Shown one piece after another: positions 44,248 to 53,987 of a stretch of DNA of 64,000 nt. Made by a program: the position numbers and the translations under genes. The notes below the pieces were generated by a model. The model ran no database searches and had not been told where the DNA came from. It saw only the letters and a program-made list of their open reading frames with translations. This stretch comes from an uncultured Pseudomonadota bacterium (GTDB lineage Bacteria > Pseudomonadota > Alphaproteobacteria > Rs-D84), in assembly GCA_900320405.1 (NCBI GenBank), contig OOHM01000002.1, positions 351,851-415,850 on the forward strand. Reading direction: 5' to 3'. Each line of letters begins with the position of its first letter. Position 1 is the first letter of the stretch.

Positions 44248-45513
44248 ATGGAAAAAGCAAAAAATATTCTTACTTCACATTGGTTTATTCGTGCGGTTTT
44301 GTGTTTGGCCGGTATTTTGGCCGTTGCCGCGGTTGTGATTTTATTGGTGTTTGGTCGGCGTATGGATAATAACGGCCCGGATGCAGCCGCGCAAAATGAA
44401 CCCATTATTGTTAGTGTCGCGCCCGGCGATACCCTGTCTAAATTATTATCAGAGCAGGGATTGGGACATAACGACATAAATGCCATCGCAAATGTTTTGA
44501 AAACCGACGCGGGTATAAATGGTCTGCGTGCAGATCGCGATAAAATCGAATTTGTGCGTGACGGGGAAAAATCCACTGTATCAAAAATTACCGTTATCCC
44601 GGGACCGTGGCGGCGTGTAGAGTTAACCTGTGACGAAGGTGGTAAATGGCAATGTAATGCGATTGATATTGAACGCGATACGCGCCTGGTCTATCGCCAG
44701 GGCGAAATTCTGGACGGGGACAGTTTTTACCTTGCCGGGATGCGCGCGGATATTCCCGCCGGCATTTTGGCCGAGGTTTATGATTTACTGGCATTTGAAA
44801 TGGACTTTGAACGTGATGTGCGCGCGGGGCAAAAATTCTCGGTCGTTTATGAAGAAAACTATCGCGACGGGGAAAAGGTTGATAATGGTTCGGTTGTGGT
44901 TGTTTCTTTTGATGCGTTGCGCGGTAATGTTAAAATGTATCGGTTCCGTAAATCGGATAAAACCGTTGGATATTATGACCCGAATGGCAATGGGGCAATT
45001 AAATCACTGAAACGCACACCAATTAATAATGCCAAAGTGACCAGCAGTTTTTCTACACGGCGCAAACATCCCGTTTTGGGATTTACGCGCGCCCACAAAG
45101 GCGTGGATTTTCGTGCGCCAACCGGAACGCCAATTCCGTCTGCCGGTGCGGGTCGCGTCGTCGCGCGCGGGTTTAATCGCGGTCATGGTAATTTTATAAG
45201 AATCCGTCACAATGGTTCATTTGAAACACTGTATGCACATATGTCGAAATTTGCAAAAAATGTAAAGGTTGGAACGAATGTAAAGCAGGGGCAAATTATT
45301 GGGTATTCCGGTTCAACGGGACTTTCAACCGGGCCGCATTTGCACTATGAGATTATCAAAGACGGCAAACACGTGAACCCTATGACGGTTAAATTGCCGG
45401 CGATAAATAACCTGGACGCGACAAATAAAAAGAAGTTCTTGGAATATCGCGAGATATTGGACAAGGCAATCGATCAAATGGTAGACAAGCCGGGTTCGTT
45501 TATCCAAATGTAA
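44248..45513 (+). CDS. M23-family (LytM) peptidoglycan endopeptidase
   Basis: 421 residues from ATG 44248; an ATG at 44239 overlaps the -10 box and is rejected. One N-terminal transmembrane helix (about 15-38) is followed by a LysM-like segment (IVSVAPGDTLSKLLSEQGL). The M23 domain has H283-KGVD287, then H364-L-H366, so all zinc ligands are present and the enzyme should be active. It would cut cross-links in the wall for growth or division. The degenerate relative encoded at 59996 is a likely activator type. Confidence 0.92.
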   Translation: MEKAKNILTSHWFIRAVLCLAGILAVAAVVILLVFGRRMDNNGPDAAAQNEPIIVSVAPGDTLSKLLSEQGLGHNDINAIANVLKTDAGINGLRADRDKIEFVRDGEKSTVSKITVIPGPWRRVELTCDEGGKWQCNAIDIERDTRLVYRQGEILDGDSFYLAGMRADIPAGILAEVYDLLAFEMDFERDVRAGQKFSVVYEENYRDGEKVDNGSVVVVSFDALRGNVKMYRFRKSDKTVGYYDPNGNGAIKSLKRTPINNAKVTSSFSTRRKHPVLGFTRAHKGVDFRAPTGTPIPSAGAGRVVARGFNRGHGNFIRIRHNGSFETLYAHMSKFAKNVKVGTNVKQGQIIGYSGSTGLSTGPHLHYEIIKDGKHVNPMTVKLPAINNLDATNKKKFLEYREILDKAIDQMVDKPGSFIQM

Positions 45514-45523
45514 TTATTGAATT

Positions 45524-48289
45524 TTATTTACCCCAAAATGGTGCGATTACATAGTCGGCACGCAATGGCACGGATATTTTTGTGATGTTTTCCATAATGG
45601 ATTTGATTTGTTCGGCAAATTTTTCCGCCAATTTTTCATCGCATTCAAATACCATTTCGTCGTGAACCTGCATAATCAATTTGATTTTGTCGCGGTTTGG
45701 CATAACCACTTCGTTGAATGTTTTTATCATCGCAAATCGCATCAGGTCGGCCTCGTACCCCTGAATTGGCGCGTTGATTGCGGCACGCATTGCGTATGCG
45801 CGCATACGGGGATTTTTTGCCTCGGGTAATTCTATGCGGCGACCCCATGGCGTGTAAACGCACGCGTTTTCGGTTGCGAACCGCTTAATATTATCAATAT
45901 AGGTTTTTATTTCCGGCAAACCCGCCATATATGAATTTATTATTTCTTGGGCACGATTGCGCGGTACATTTAATTGTGCCGCCAACCCAAAAGACGATAT
46001 GCCATATATGATTGAAAAGTTTACCGTTTTTGCGGCGCGACGCAGGTCACGCGGAACAATGGTCGATGCCGGAATATTAAAGATTTTTCGTGCGGTTTGT
46101 TCGTGAATGTCGGCACCGGCATTAAATGTGTCTTTGAAAGTTTTTATGCCCGCCACATCGGCCAACAATCGCAGTTGAATTTGTGAATAATCCGCCGCAA
46201 TAAGAACGCGCCCCGCGGGTGCAACAAAGCATTTACGAATTTCTTCACCCAGTTCTGTTTTGACCGGGATGTTTTGCAGGTTCGGGTCGCGTGACGACAG
46301 GCGGCCTGTATTCGTACTGGTCTGCAAATATGTCGTATGAATGCGACCGTCCGCCGCAATTTGATGTGGCAATGCGTCCGCATATGTTCCCGCCAATTTT
46401 GCAATTGAACGCCAATTCAAAATCTTTTCAATAATTGGATGGTGTTCCATTAAATCGTTTAATGCGTCCGCGTCCGTGGAACGGCGTTTATTTTCCGGCA
46501 TACGCATTTCATCAAACAGCACGGTTGCCAATTGTTTAGGACTGGCCACATTAAATTCGTGTCCCGCCATTTCGAATATTTCATTACTGATTTTGGTCAA
46601 TTGTTCGTGGAACACCCCCGATAATTGATTCAGTTTTGTGCGGTCAACCAATACGCCGTCGCGTTCCATCACGGTCAAAACCATAATCAACGGCCGGTCG
46701 CATCGTTCATACAATTCTGCCAGTTTTTCATTTGCATCCAATTCGGGACGCATCGTTTCATACAGTGCCATTGTCACCGCGGCATCTTCGGCGGCATATG
46801 GATACGCCGCATCAATGTCCAAGGCGTCAAAGTGCATATCTGCGTCACGCGTTTTCGGCGGAAACAATGATGCGAAAGTAATATTTTGGTGATTCAAATA
46901 TTTTACCGCCAATTCATCCATACCGTGCGAATGCAGTGTCCCATGCAACGCATACGAAATTAGCATTGTGTCGTCTATTGGTGAAATTTTTTCTATTGGC
47001 CAACCTTCGTTCGCCATAATATGCAGGTCAAATTTTATATTATGTCCAACCTTGGTAATATTTTTGTCGGTAAGTATCGGCCAAATTCTTTTATATAAAT
47101 CTGCGATGGAGATTTGATTGGGTGCCAATTTTGTGTCACCAAATAAATCACCGCCCGCCGTGCGATGGCGCAGTGGAATATAAACGCCGTGCGCACTGTC
47201 CGTCGCCAAAGACATACCGACCATTTTATCGGTCATCTGGTTCAGGCCGGTTGTTTCGGTGTCCAATGCGATAACATTTTTAACGGTTGCCAGAAATTTT
47301 TCTAATTCTGCCACCGTCGTAATTTTTTCAAATGTCATCTTGGGTGCGGTGCGGGGCGCATTCACGGGCGCGGTATCGACCGGACATTGTGACCCCGGAA
47401 AGTTAAATGTGGCCTGTTTGGGTTCCGGCATATTGTCCGGGAAAGTGCGTAAGATTTTTTCGACCAAAGAATTACTTTCCAATTCTGTGCGCACAAAGTT
47501 CAATGCGCCCGCGCGATTAAAACGGAACGGCGACAGTTTTAATCCCGATAAATCTACATCGCGTTTCAATGTCACCAGATCGCGCGATATATACGCCAAT
47601 TCCCGCGACAGTAATAACATATTGCGTGTGCGTTCGTTTTTAATATTGTCCACATTTGCGTACAGGTTGTCCAGTGATCCAAATTCGTTGATAAGTTCGG
47701 CGGCCTTTTTCGGGCCAATTCCGCGCACGCCGGGAACATTGTCGGACGAATCGCCCATCAGCGATTGCACATCAACAACGCGTTCGGGTGGCACGCCAAA
47801 TTTTTCAATGACTTCATCGCGGCCGATTGTTTTCTGTTTCATACCGTCGTACAGGAATATACAGTTCGACACCAATTGCATAAGGTCTTTGTCGCCGGTC
47901 ATAATTCGCGTTTTGTCTGCGATTTTACATTCGCGCGTGGCCAGTGTTGCGATAACATCGTCGGCTTCGACATTTGGAATACACAGGACCGGCACGCCCA
48001 TTTCGCCCAGCCCCCGTTGCACCATAATTGATTGAGAAATTAAATCGGCGGGTGTTTCGTCACGATTGGCCTTGTATTCGGGATAAATATCTTGGCGGAA
48101 AGTTTTTCGTGACGCGTCAAACACGCAGACAAACACATCTTCGGGTTTTGCCGCCGCGAACACGGGCAACATCATATTCAAGAACGCGTATACCGCACCG
48201 GTCGGGGTTCCGTCGGTTCGGGTCAGGCGACTGTGCACGCCATAGTACGCGCGAAAAAGAATTGAATTTCCGTCGATAAGTGTCAGCAT
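45524..48289 (-). CDS. polA: DNA polymerase I
   Basis: 921 residues. The 5'-3' exonuclease domain (LTLIDGNSILFRAYYG and GDSSDNVPGVRGIGPKKA) comes first. The proofreading domain keeps its acidic motif (ALDTETTGLNQ), unlike many reduced PolA proteins. The polymerase motifs A (ADYSQIQLRLLADV), B (RRAAKTVNFSIIYGIS) and C (QVHDEMVFE) are intact. It acts in Okazaki-fragment processing and repair. The start follows GGGGGA. Confidence 0.97.
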   Translation of the reverse strand: MLTLIDGNSILFRAYYGVHSRLTRTDGTPTGAVYAFLNMMLPVFAAAKPEDVFVCVFDASRKTFRQDIYPEYKANRDETPADLISQSIMVQRGLGEMGVPVLCIPNVEADDVIATLATRECKIADKTRIMTGDKDLMQLVSNCIFLYDGMKQKTIGRDEVIEKFGVPPERVVDVQSLMGDSSDNVPGVRGIGPKKAAELINEFGSLDNLYANVDNIKNERTRNMLLLSRELAYISRDLVTLKRDVDLSGLKLSPFRFNRAGALNFVRTELESNSLVEKILRTFPDNMPEPKQATFNFPGSQCPVDTAPVNAPRTAPKMTFEKITTVAELEKFLATVKNVIALDTETTGLNQMTDKMVGMSLATDSAHGVYIPLRHRTAGGDLFGDTKLAPNQISIADLYKRIWPILTDKNITKVGHNIKFDLHIMANEGWPIEKISPIDDTMLISYALHGTLHSHGMDELAVKYLNHQNITFASLFPPKTRDADMHFDALDIDAAYPYAAEDAAVTMALYETMRPELDANEKLAELYERCDRPLIMVLTVMERDGVLVDRTKLNQLSGVFHEQLTKISNEIFEMAGHEFNVASPKQLATVLFDEMRMPENKRRSTDADALNDLMEHHPIIEKILNWRSIAKLAGTYADALPHQIAADGRIHTTYLQTSTNTGRLSSRDPNLQNIPVKTELGEEIRKCFVAPAGRVLIAADYSQIQLRLLADVAGIKTFKDTFNAGADIHEQTARKIFNIPASTIVPRDLRRAAKTVNFSIIYGISSFGLAAQLNVPRNRAQEIINSYMAGLPEIKTYIDNIKRFATENACVYTPWGRRIELPEAKNPRMRAYAMRAAINAPIQGYEADLMRFAMIKTFNEVVMPNRDKIKLIMQVHDEMVFECDEKLAEKFAEQIKSIMENITKISVPLRADYVIAPFWGK

Positions 48290-48333
48290 TTTTCCCCCGT
48301 TAAATTACTTCGGGGCGTTGCCGCCCCGTATGG

Positions 48334-48873
48334 TTAAAATATATAGCGGATTTTGATGCGTGCCTCGTAATGCAAAATATCCGGTTCAATATCGCCCGCC
48401 TTGTAAATATCAGGCATATATATTGCGCGTGCTTCGATATCAAACTTAAACGGCAAAGCGGTTGGGTCGAATGTCACACCCAACATACCCTGGTACGCGG
48501 TGGTTGTGTCGAAATCCACGTGATATTTTTCGTCTTCGCCACCGAACATCAAACCAACACCCAACCCCAGGTATGGTTTAATAACCGTAGATGGCATTTT
48601 GAAATACGCGTTCACCAACCCCAGGTGCGCGTGCAAATCTGTCTCGCTAAGGTAATTATATTCGGCCTCGATACGGAACGCAGGCAGGTCAACACCAAAC
48701 ATCGCACCAAAAGATTGTGCGGCATTGGTTTCGTCTTTGTCATCGGCAAACACGGTTTCGGCGCCGGCACCAATGGTTGCACCAACATACAAATCCCAAA
48801 CCGGGTTCGCAACGGCGGGTGCGGTTGTGGCCATTGCGGCGGCACATAAAATAATTGATGTTTTTAACTTCAT
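48334..48873 (-). CDS. Outer-membrane beta-barrel protein
   Basis: 179 residues. A signal peptide (MKLKTSIILCAAAMATTAPAVA) is followed by alternating strands (WDLYVGATIGAG, FRIEAEYNYLSE, IKPYLGLGVGLMFGG, FKFDIEARAIY) and the terminal aromatic YEARIKIRYIF needed for BAM insertion. It fits the small OmpW/Opa-like eight-strand barrels. The SD AAAGGAG is strong. A GGGGCG/CGCCCC hairpin at 48308-48326 lies after the stop. Confidence 0.8.
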   Translation of the reverse strand: MKLKTSIILCAAAMATTAPAVANPVWDLYVGATIGAGAETVFADDKDETNAAQSFGAMFGVDLPAFRIEAEYNYLSETDLHAHLGLVNAYFKMPSTVIKPYLGLGVGLMFGGEDEKYHVDFDTTTAYQGMLGVTFDPTALPFKFDIEARAIYMPDIYKAGDIEPDILHYEARIKIRYIF

Positions 48874-48919
48874 CTTTTGCTCCTTTGTATGATAATATAA
48901 TAAAAAAAGAGTAAGACAT

Positions 48920-49444
48920 ATGCAAGAAAATAAACCGATTTTAATTGTTGGACTGGGGAACCCTGGGGCCGATTATGCCCGCACGCGTCATAATGTTGGA
49001 TTTATGGCGGTGCGGCACTTGGCGGGTGACGATGCCAAATGGCGTGGCGAATTATTTGCACGCACATTTGCGACAAATGTTGATGGGCGACGCGTGATAT
49101 TTGCGATGCCACAAACATTTATGAACGACAGCGGTCGTGCCGTGCGGGCGATAATGGATTTTTACAAGATTCCAATTGAAAATCTGTTTGTGATTCACGA
49201 CGATATGGATTTGAAATTGGGCGATATGCGCACCAAGGTCGGCGGGGGAAGCGCCGGCCACAACGGCATAAAATCAATTGATGCAAATGTCGGGCGCGAA
49301 TATACGCGCATAAGAATCGGAATTGACCATCCGCGGAATTTGGGGTTGCCAATTGACGCCGCTGATTGGGTGCTGGGGCGGTTCACCGATGACCAAATGT
49401 CAACAATAGAAAAAACATTGGACGAAATAAAATTGGTGGGTTAG
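48920..49444 (+). CDS. pth: Peptidyl-tRNA hydrolase
   Basis: 174 residues. IVGLGNPGADYARTRHNVGF holds catalytic H24 and N14. FMNDSGRAV, IHDDMDLKLG and GGGSAGHNGIKSI complete the family set. The C-terminus is a little short (usual 185-200). It frees tRNA from stalled peptidyl-tRNA. Its stop overlaps the stop of the convergent gene by four bases. Confidence 0.95.
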   Translation: MQENKPILIVGLGNPGADYARTRHNVGFMAVRHLAGDDAKWRGELFARTFATNVDGRRVIFAMPQTFMNDSGRAVRAIMDFYKIPIENLFVIHDDMDLKLGDMRTKVGGGSAGHNGIKSIDANVGREYTRIRIGIDHPRNLGLPIDAADWVLGRFTDDQMSTIEKTLDEIKLVG

Positions 49445-50436
49445 GGAATAATTGACACCCACTGATTTGCGTTAATACCGGGCAAGATATCTTTTAATTT
49501 TACACAACCGGCATCATCGCAAAGTCTGGTTTCGTCACCAAAGTGACAGTCGTTGGCGGTGTCTGGTAAGATGGTATCCGTTGTTTGGCCGGCACCACAC
49601 TCGACGCGTTGGCATATATTATTCGCGTTTGTCCAATTTGTGTTACTGTTGCAGGTGCCTTGCCGCCAATAGCCCATTTCGTTGGATGTTTCACATTTAC
49701 ATACACGACCCTGGGCCGTGTTTGGTGAACATTGTGTGCCATCACTGAAAGTGGTGTTTGCATAATATTTTGTATTACCATTGTCGGGAATACACCGCGT
49801 GCAGTAATAACCACCCGTTGGTGTGTCATAGTTTATGGTACTGGATGCATATGGAACAGATGTAGCAGACGGTCTGGCGCCCCCCTGTTTTCCATGGCAT
49901 AACTTATCTGTTGGGTCTTCAAAATCGGTTGCGCCACAACTGCATGAACCTACGGTCCAACGACTGCCACCGTGGTCTGAAGACCAATTCGCCGCTCCAG
50001 AAATTTGATTTTCATCACAATTTTCATGTCCGAACAATCTGCATGCGCGCATATCGGTATAACATTTGTTGTCTTGGATATCTATATGTAAATTTCTGAG
50101 ATTTGGGCAACTAATGTAACCACGAAGATATTGTCGGCATTGTTCTGTTGAACCACTCGACGCAAAGCAATCAATATTTTTATAGCAGGCCGCGTCAGAT
50201 TCCGCGCCTGCATCAGATTCTGGAAAATTCCCGTTCGTGTTTGAATTACAACAATAGGCAATACCATTACCAGTACAGTAATACCCTTCTGGACAGGTTA
50301 CACATTCGTTCAGATCTGGGTGCAGAAACTGTCCTTGTGTACAATTGTAAGCCGAATTCCCCATATTGGAATCGCAATACGCAAATGCGTTTGATGTAAA
50401 AATTAAAATTGTGAAAAAGACGATAAACATTCTCAT
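49441..50436 (-). CDS. Secreted Cys-rich protein, unknown
   Basis: 331 residues. A signal peptide (MRMFIVFFTILIFTSNAFA) is followed by about 30 Cys. The first part (CTQGQFLHPDLNECVTCPEGYYCTGNG in outline) is like the CPxGxYC repeats of EGF/TNFR-type proteins. The rest is Asn/Thr/Gly-rich with regular CxC and CxxC pairs. It is probably disulfide-rich and on the surface or in the periplasm. It has no homology I can name; it differs from the invertible-promoter family in lacking the stalk motif. Confidence 0.65.
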   Translation of the reverse strand: MRMFIVFFTILIFTSNAFAYCDSNMGNSAYNCTQGQFLHPDLNECVTCPEGYYCTGNGIAYCCNSNTNGNFPESDAGAESDAACYKNIDCFASSGSTEQCRQYLRGYISCPNLRNLHIDIQDNKCYTDMRACRLFGHENCDENQISGAANWSSDHGGSRWTVGSCSCGATDFEDPTDKLCHGKQGGARPSATSVPYASSTINYDTPTGGYYCTRCIPDNGNTKYYANTTFSDGTQCSPNTAQGRVCKCETSNEMGYWRQGTCNSNTNWTNANNICQRVECGAGQTTDTILPDTANDCHFGDETRLCDDAGCVKLKDILPGINANQWVSIIP

Positions 50437-50473
50437 ACCGCGATGATAGAATAATTAATGTGTTATTGCAAAT

Positions 50474-50500
50474 AAAAACAGCATTCGAAATGCTGTTTTT
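50474..50500 (-). terminator. Terminator after the lipoprotein gene
   Basis: AAAAACAGCAT pairs with AATGCTGTTTTT around TCGA. On the minus strand it follows the stop of the gene at 50506. Confidence 0.8.
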
Positions 50501-50505
50501 TATCG

Positions 50506-50982
50506 TTATCGCGATATTGGATGGTACCTTTCCACCCCCCAACCATTTTTGGCATACCACAAACTGTCTGGTTCCCACATACCATATTTTTTGGTCAGTG
50601 TGTCGGGATGAATGTGGGCACCATCGGTACCAACTTTTACAAGTCCCCTACCACGAACTTTGTCTGGGTTTATATCTATACGTGTTTGCAGACTGTCGCG
50701 CGCTCTGTTGAAATGCCTTGGTTCCCAGGTTGAGCAACTAGTATTCACTACCATCAAATGTATGTAGACATATTTTACAGTTGGGTCATTCGCGTAAAAT
50801 GCGACAGTGTCTTTTGGTGGAACAAGGCCGTCGCCGGCACCCCACATCCACGGAATAACCGCTTCACGCCACGGCTCGGGCTCTTTTTCTTTACAGCACG
50901 CCACCGCCATCCCCATTAATAAAGACAATGGCAATATTTTTACCAAAGATTTACGGATACTATACGGAAACTTCTTTTTCAT
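50506..50982 (-). CDS. Lipoprotein, unknown
   Basis: 158 residues. The N-terminus MKKKFPYSIRKSLVKILPLSLLMGMAVACC is a lipoprotein signal with Cys at 29/30. The mature part has no motif I know; notable are EPWREAVIPWMWGAG, YVYIHLMVVNTSC and DGAHIHPDTLTKKYGMWEPDSLWYA in outline. The short acidic KEKEPEP after the lipid Cys recalls Bacteroidota lipoproteins, so transfer is possible but unproven. It has its own strong promoter and terminator. Confidence 0.6.
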   Translation of the reverse strand: MKKKFPYSIRKSLVKILPLSLLMGMAVACCKEKEPEPWREAVIPWMWGAGDGLVPPKDTVAFYANDPTVKYVYIHLMVVNTSCSTWEPRHFNRARDSLQTRIDINPDKVRGRGLVKVGTDGAHIHPDTLTKKYGMWEPDSLWYAKNGWGVERYHPISR

Positions 50983-51011
50983 AATGAATCCTTTTTTCTG
51001 GCTTTATTATG

Positions 51012-51039
51012 ATTATAGCAAAAAAATCAGTTTTGTCAA
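51012..51039 (-). promoter_or_regulatory. Consensus promoter of the lipoprotein gene
   Basis: On the minus strand TTGACA (51039-51034), a 16-base spacer and TATAAT (51017-51012): both boxes perfect. It is one of the strongest-looking promoters of the window. Confidence 0.8.
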
Positions 51040-51053
51040 GTGGTTGGCTGTCG

Positions 51054-53915
51054 CTACTCACCGTATCGTATAAATGCCGGATACGTTTCGGTCGATGTTT
51101 GCGGGTTGGTGTGGGTGTTGTCACCGCTTGGGTAATACACCATCTGGGGGGTGTTCGCATCAATTTGACCGCTTGGGTCAATTGCACGATATATGCCATC
51201 TGTTGATACCAAAACAAATCGTCCGTTGTCGCAATTAAAGTTTGCACCACTTGGATAGCCCTGCATACTGTTATCAATATTAATAGAATTGTTGCCGATG
51301 CATATGATATAATATGTGGCGTTTTCTTCCTTGAAAGATTTTACATATTGTGCGTTTTGTGGTACGCAAATTGTATTATTGTCTATCGTGACCGTGCGAC
51401 CGGTTTCACAGCAGGCGTTTACCGGGTTGCCAATTGGGCTGTGACCCCAACCGTTTGGTTGGTTAAAACAGCAGTTTGTTATATTGGATGTGACCTGCAT
51501 TTGGTTGCCGGTCCCCGCCGGGCAATACAGACCGTCGGTTGTAATATTGGATTGGGCATCGTCACCTTCGGGAACACATATTTGGTTTTCTGGGTCCGGC
51601 CCCAGGTAGCCCGGATAATATTCGTCCGATGTGCAACGGGTGTTGACGCAACTGCGGTCGCGACTGTACTCGCCGTTGGGGTCGGCGGTGTCGGTGTTTA
51701 TCGCAAACCACGATAACAATGTGTCGTTTTTAACACGGGGCATCCATATTTGATTATGTGCGTTCCCGGTGCCGCCAATTGTGTCGGTGGGTGCGGCCTC
51801 GCAATTACCCCAAATGCGTTCGGCAATGCGGCATGTCGCACATCCTGTATCGGTCGAATCGGGGGCGCCACAAATGCGGTCGTCACGGCATATGTCGTGT
51901 ATGTTCGAATTGCTGGTATAGTTTCGATATTCTAAATCCGCATAGAAATTGTCGGTCGGGTTTTTGCCCAACGATGTCATTATGTCTAATATCGCGTCGT
52001 CGCCCGCCGCCGCAACACAATTCAAAACCGCCGGCCAACACGATGTGCGTTCCAATATCGCGTGCCGATTTGGCGAAAATTCTATGTCGTCGCACAAATC
52101 AAAGTTCCCAGATATAGAACGACAGGATTGGATGATGCAATTGCGGCCAACCTGGGTGCAACTGGTCAAAATACTGTCAAAGGTTTGGGCGGTTGCAATT
52201 GCCGACACCCCAGATTGCCAATCGGTATCGCCGGTTGTGCCCATCAATGCCGTGCACGAATTGCGAATGTCGCGACACATCGTGTCAACCGTACGGTTCG
52301 CCGCAACACCAAATACAGACAATGCGCGCGCGTCAAATTCACCAATAGAATCATATGCCGCGGTCAAACATTCCGATGTTAATGTTGTGCACGCCTGGCG
52401 CACTTCTTCCAATTTGGCGTCTTGGGCCAATTTGATTTGTGCCAATGCGTCTTCGATAAACGCGTCCCAAACCCGGTCGGCAATGTCTTGGCAATTTTCC
52501 ATCGCCGGTGCCAAGAATTGTTTTTTATTTTTCAAATAGTTTATAAATTTGCCCGCGCCGTTCGCAGATGTCCACGATTGGGTCGCGTCGGGCCGGATAA
52601 TAAGTGAACCCAAATCGGCCAGGTTTTCGGTCAAAAATGCCGTGCCCGTTGTCGGGTCAATATACTTGCCCGTCATATCCAGGCACTTTTCCATATTCGC
52701 ACCACAAACCGTCGTATTGGTTAACATTTCCAACATTTTCCGTTTGCATGTTAAAATGTCATCAGAATTACGGGTCTGGTACGCATCAAGGCGCGACATA
52801 TCAAGCAACGCGCCACTTTCGAAAACCTTGGACCGGGCGGCATCGGCCTGGGCCTGGTACGCACGATGTACGGTATTGCAATCTTGTTCCATTAACATTA
52901 AATACCCGCCAATTGCCAATGACAATTCGTCTTCGGTGCATACCTCCATCGCGGTTTCGCGACAAATTGGAATTGCCGCATTGTACAACGCCGTGCCAGA
53001 TTTTGTCGTCGTGTCCGAACCCATAAACGAATCGACCGTGTCAAATGCAGAATCTATGTTCAAAGATAATGATATCGGCGCCAGTGATGTGCCGGTTCCA
53101 TCGTTGCCAAATGTTGTGTTCAATTTTTTTGCGATTTCATCCAATGCGCGTTTGGATTTTGTTTTGTCCTTGGTCGCATAGAACGCGTCTTCGCCTTCGG
53201 TCGATTGGTTAATTGCGTTAACATCTTCGGCGTCCAGATTTACCAACAACAATCGTTGGTTAAAGTCCAACATTTTGTCTTCAAACCGGGACATATTTTT
53301 CTTCATATTGTCAAATTCATTCGCGCGCGCGGAACACGCACAACGACGCAGATTTGTATCCTTGTTCGCGCAGAATTCGTCCATACATTCATAGTAAATT
53401 TCACGGCACCGGGTATAGTTTGTCACCAATGCCCCCGATTCGTTCACCGTTGCCGCACGCGATATGTTTCGTGCCGTACGCGCATTTGTTGTGCCGCGTG
53501 TGGTGCGTGCGACCGGTGTCGCATTGCGCAACTTGGTCGTGGTACGTGCGGCGGTCGTTGGTTTGGTTGCGCGCGCCGTGACCGATTGGGTGGGTGTGCG
53601 CGTTTGGGCATTTGTTCTTGGGGTGACGGTGTTTGTCGCGGTACGCGCGGCAACATTTTTTGTCGCGGTTCGTGGTTCGGTTGTGGTTGGTGTGGTCGTG
53701 CGCACATTTGTGCCGCCCGAACGCGATGTGTTCGTATTATTTGACTTTTGCGATTGAATAATTGTATTCGTACCACGTGTCGGTGTGGCGGATGAAACAT
53801 TTTGTGCCGTCGCGCGTGATGCGGCACGTGCAATTTCATCATAATCAACACCCCGCGCGCCACAGACGGCAAGCACGCCAAGGCATACACCAAAAAGCAG
53901 TTTAAGATTCTTCAT
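51054..53915 (-). CDS. Large exported Thr/Arg-rich and Cys-rich protein, unknown
   Basis: 953 residues. A signal peptide (about 1-20, LLFGVCLGVLAVCGARG) is followed by a low-complexity Thr/Arg/Ala region (about 35-150, with repeats like TTTPTTTEPRTATKN). A middle domain (about 165-640) has paired Cys (CREIYYECMDEFCANKDTNLRRCACS, CRDIRNSC, CTTLTSEC). A C-terminal domain is rich in Asn, Gly and Cys (NCCFNQPNGWG, CVPEGDD). The 115-residue basic, proline/threonine linker would span or bind the wall. I cannot assign a function. It is monocistronic and ends just after the lipoprotein promoter. Confidence 0.65.
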   Translation of the reverse strand: MKNLKLLFGVCLGVLAVCGARGVDYDEIARAASRATAQNVSSATPTRGTNTIIQSQKSNNTNTSRSGGTNVRTTTPTTTEPRTATKNVAARTATNTVTPRTNAQTRTPTQSVTARATKPTTAARTTTKLRNATPVARTTRGTTNARTARNISRAATVNESGALVTNYTRCREIYYECMDEFCANKDTNLRRCACSARANEFDNMKKNMSRFEDKMLDFNQRLLLVNLDAEDVNAINQSTEGEDAFYATKDKTKSKRALDEIAKKLNTTFGNDGTGTSLAPISLSLNIDSAFDTVDSFMGSDTTTKSGTALYNAAIPICRETAMEVCTEDELSLAIGGYLMLMEQDCNTVHRAYQAQADAARSKVFESGALLDMSRLDAYQTRNSDDILTCKRKMLEMLTNTTVCGANMEKCLDMTGKYIDPTTGTAFLTENLADLGSLIIRPDATQSWTSANGAGKFINYLKNKKQFLAPAMENCQDIADRVWDAFIEDALAQIKLAQDAKLEEVRQACTTLTSECLTAAYDSIGEFDARALSVFGVAANRTVDTMCRDIRNSCTALMGTTGDTDWQSGVSAIATAQTFDSILTSCTQVGRNCIIQSCRSISGNFDLCDDIEFSPNRHAILERTSCWPAVLNCVAAAGDDAILDIMTSLGKNPTDNFYADLEYRNYTSNSNIHDICRDDRICGAPDSTDTGCATCRIAERIWGNCEAAPTDTIGGTGNAHNQIWMPRVKNDTLLSWFAINTDTADPNGEYSRDRSCVNTRCTSDEYYPGYLGPDPENQICVPEGDDAQSNITTDGLYCPAGTGNQMQVTSNITNCCFNQPNGWGHSPIGNPVNACCETGRTVTIDNNTICVPQNAQYVKSFKEENATYYIICIGNNSINIDNSMQGYPSGANFNCDNGRFVLVSTDGIYRAIDPSGQIDANTPQMVYYPSGDNTHTNPQTSTETYPAFIRYGE

Positions 53916-53987
53916 CCCTTTCGCATACAGGTTAGCAAAATTATGATTTTTCGGGCAAGCAGAAAATGCGCCAAATAAAATAAATTT

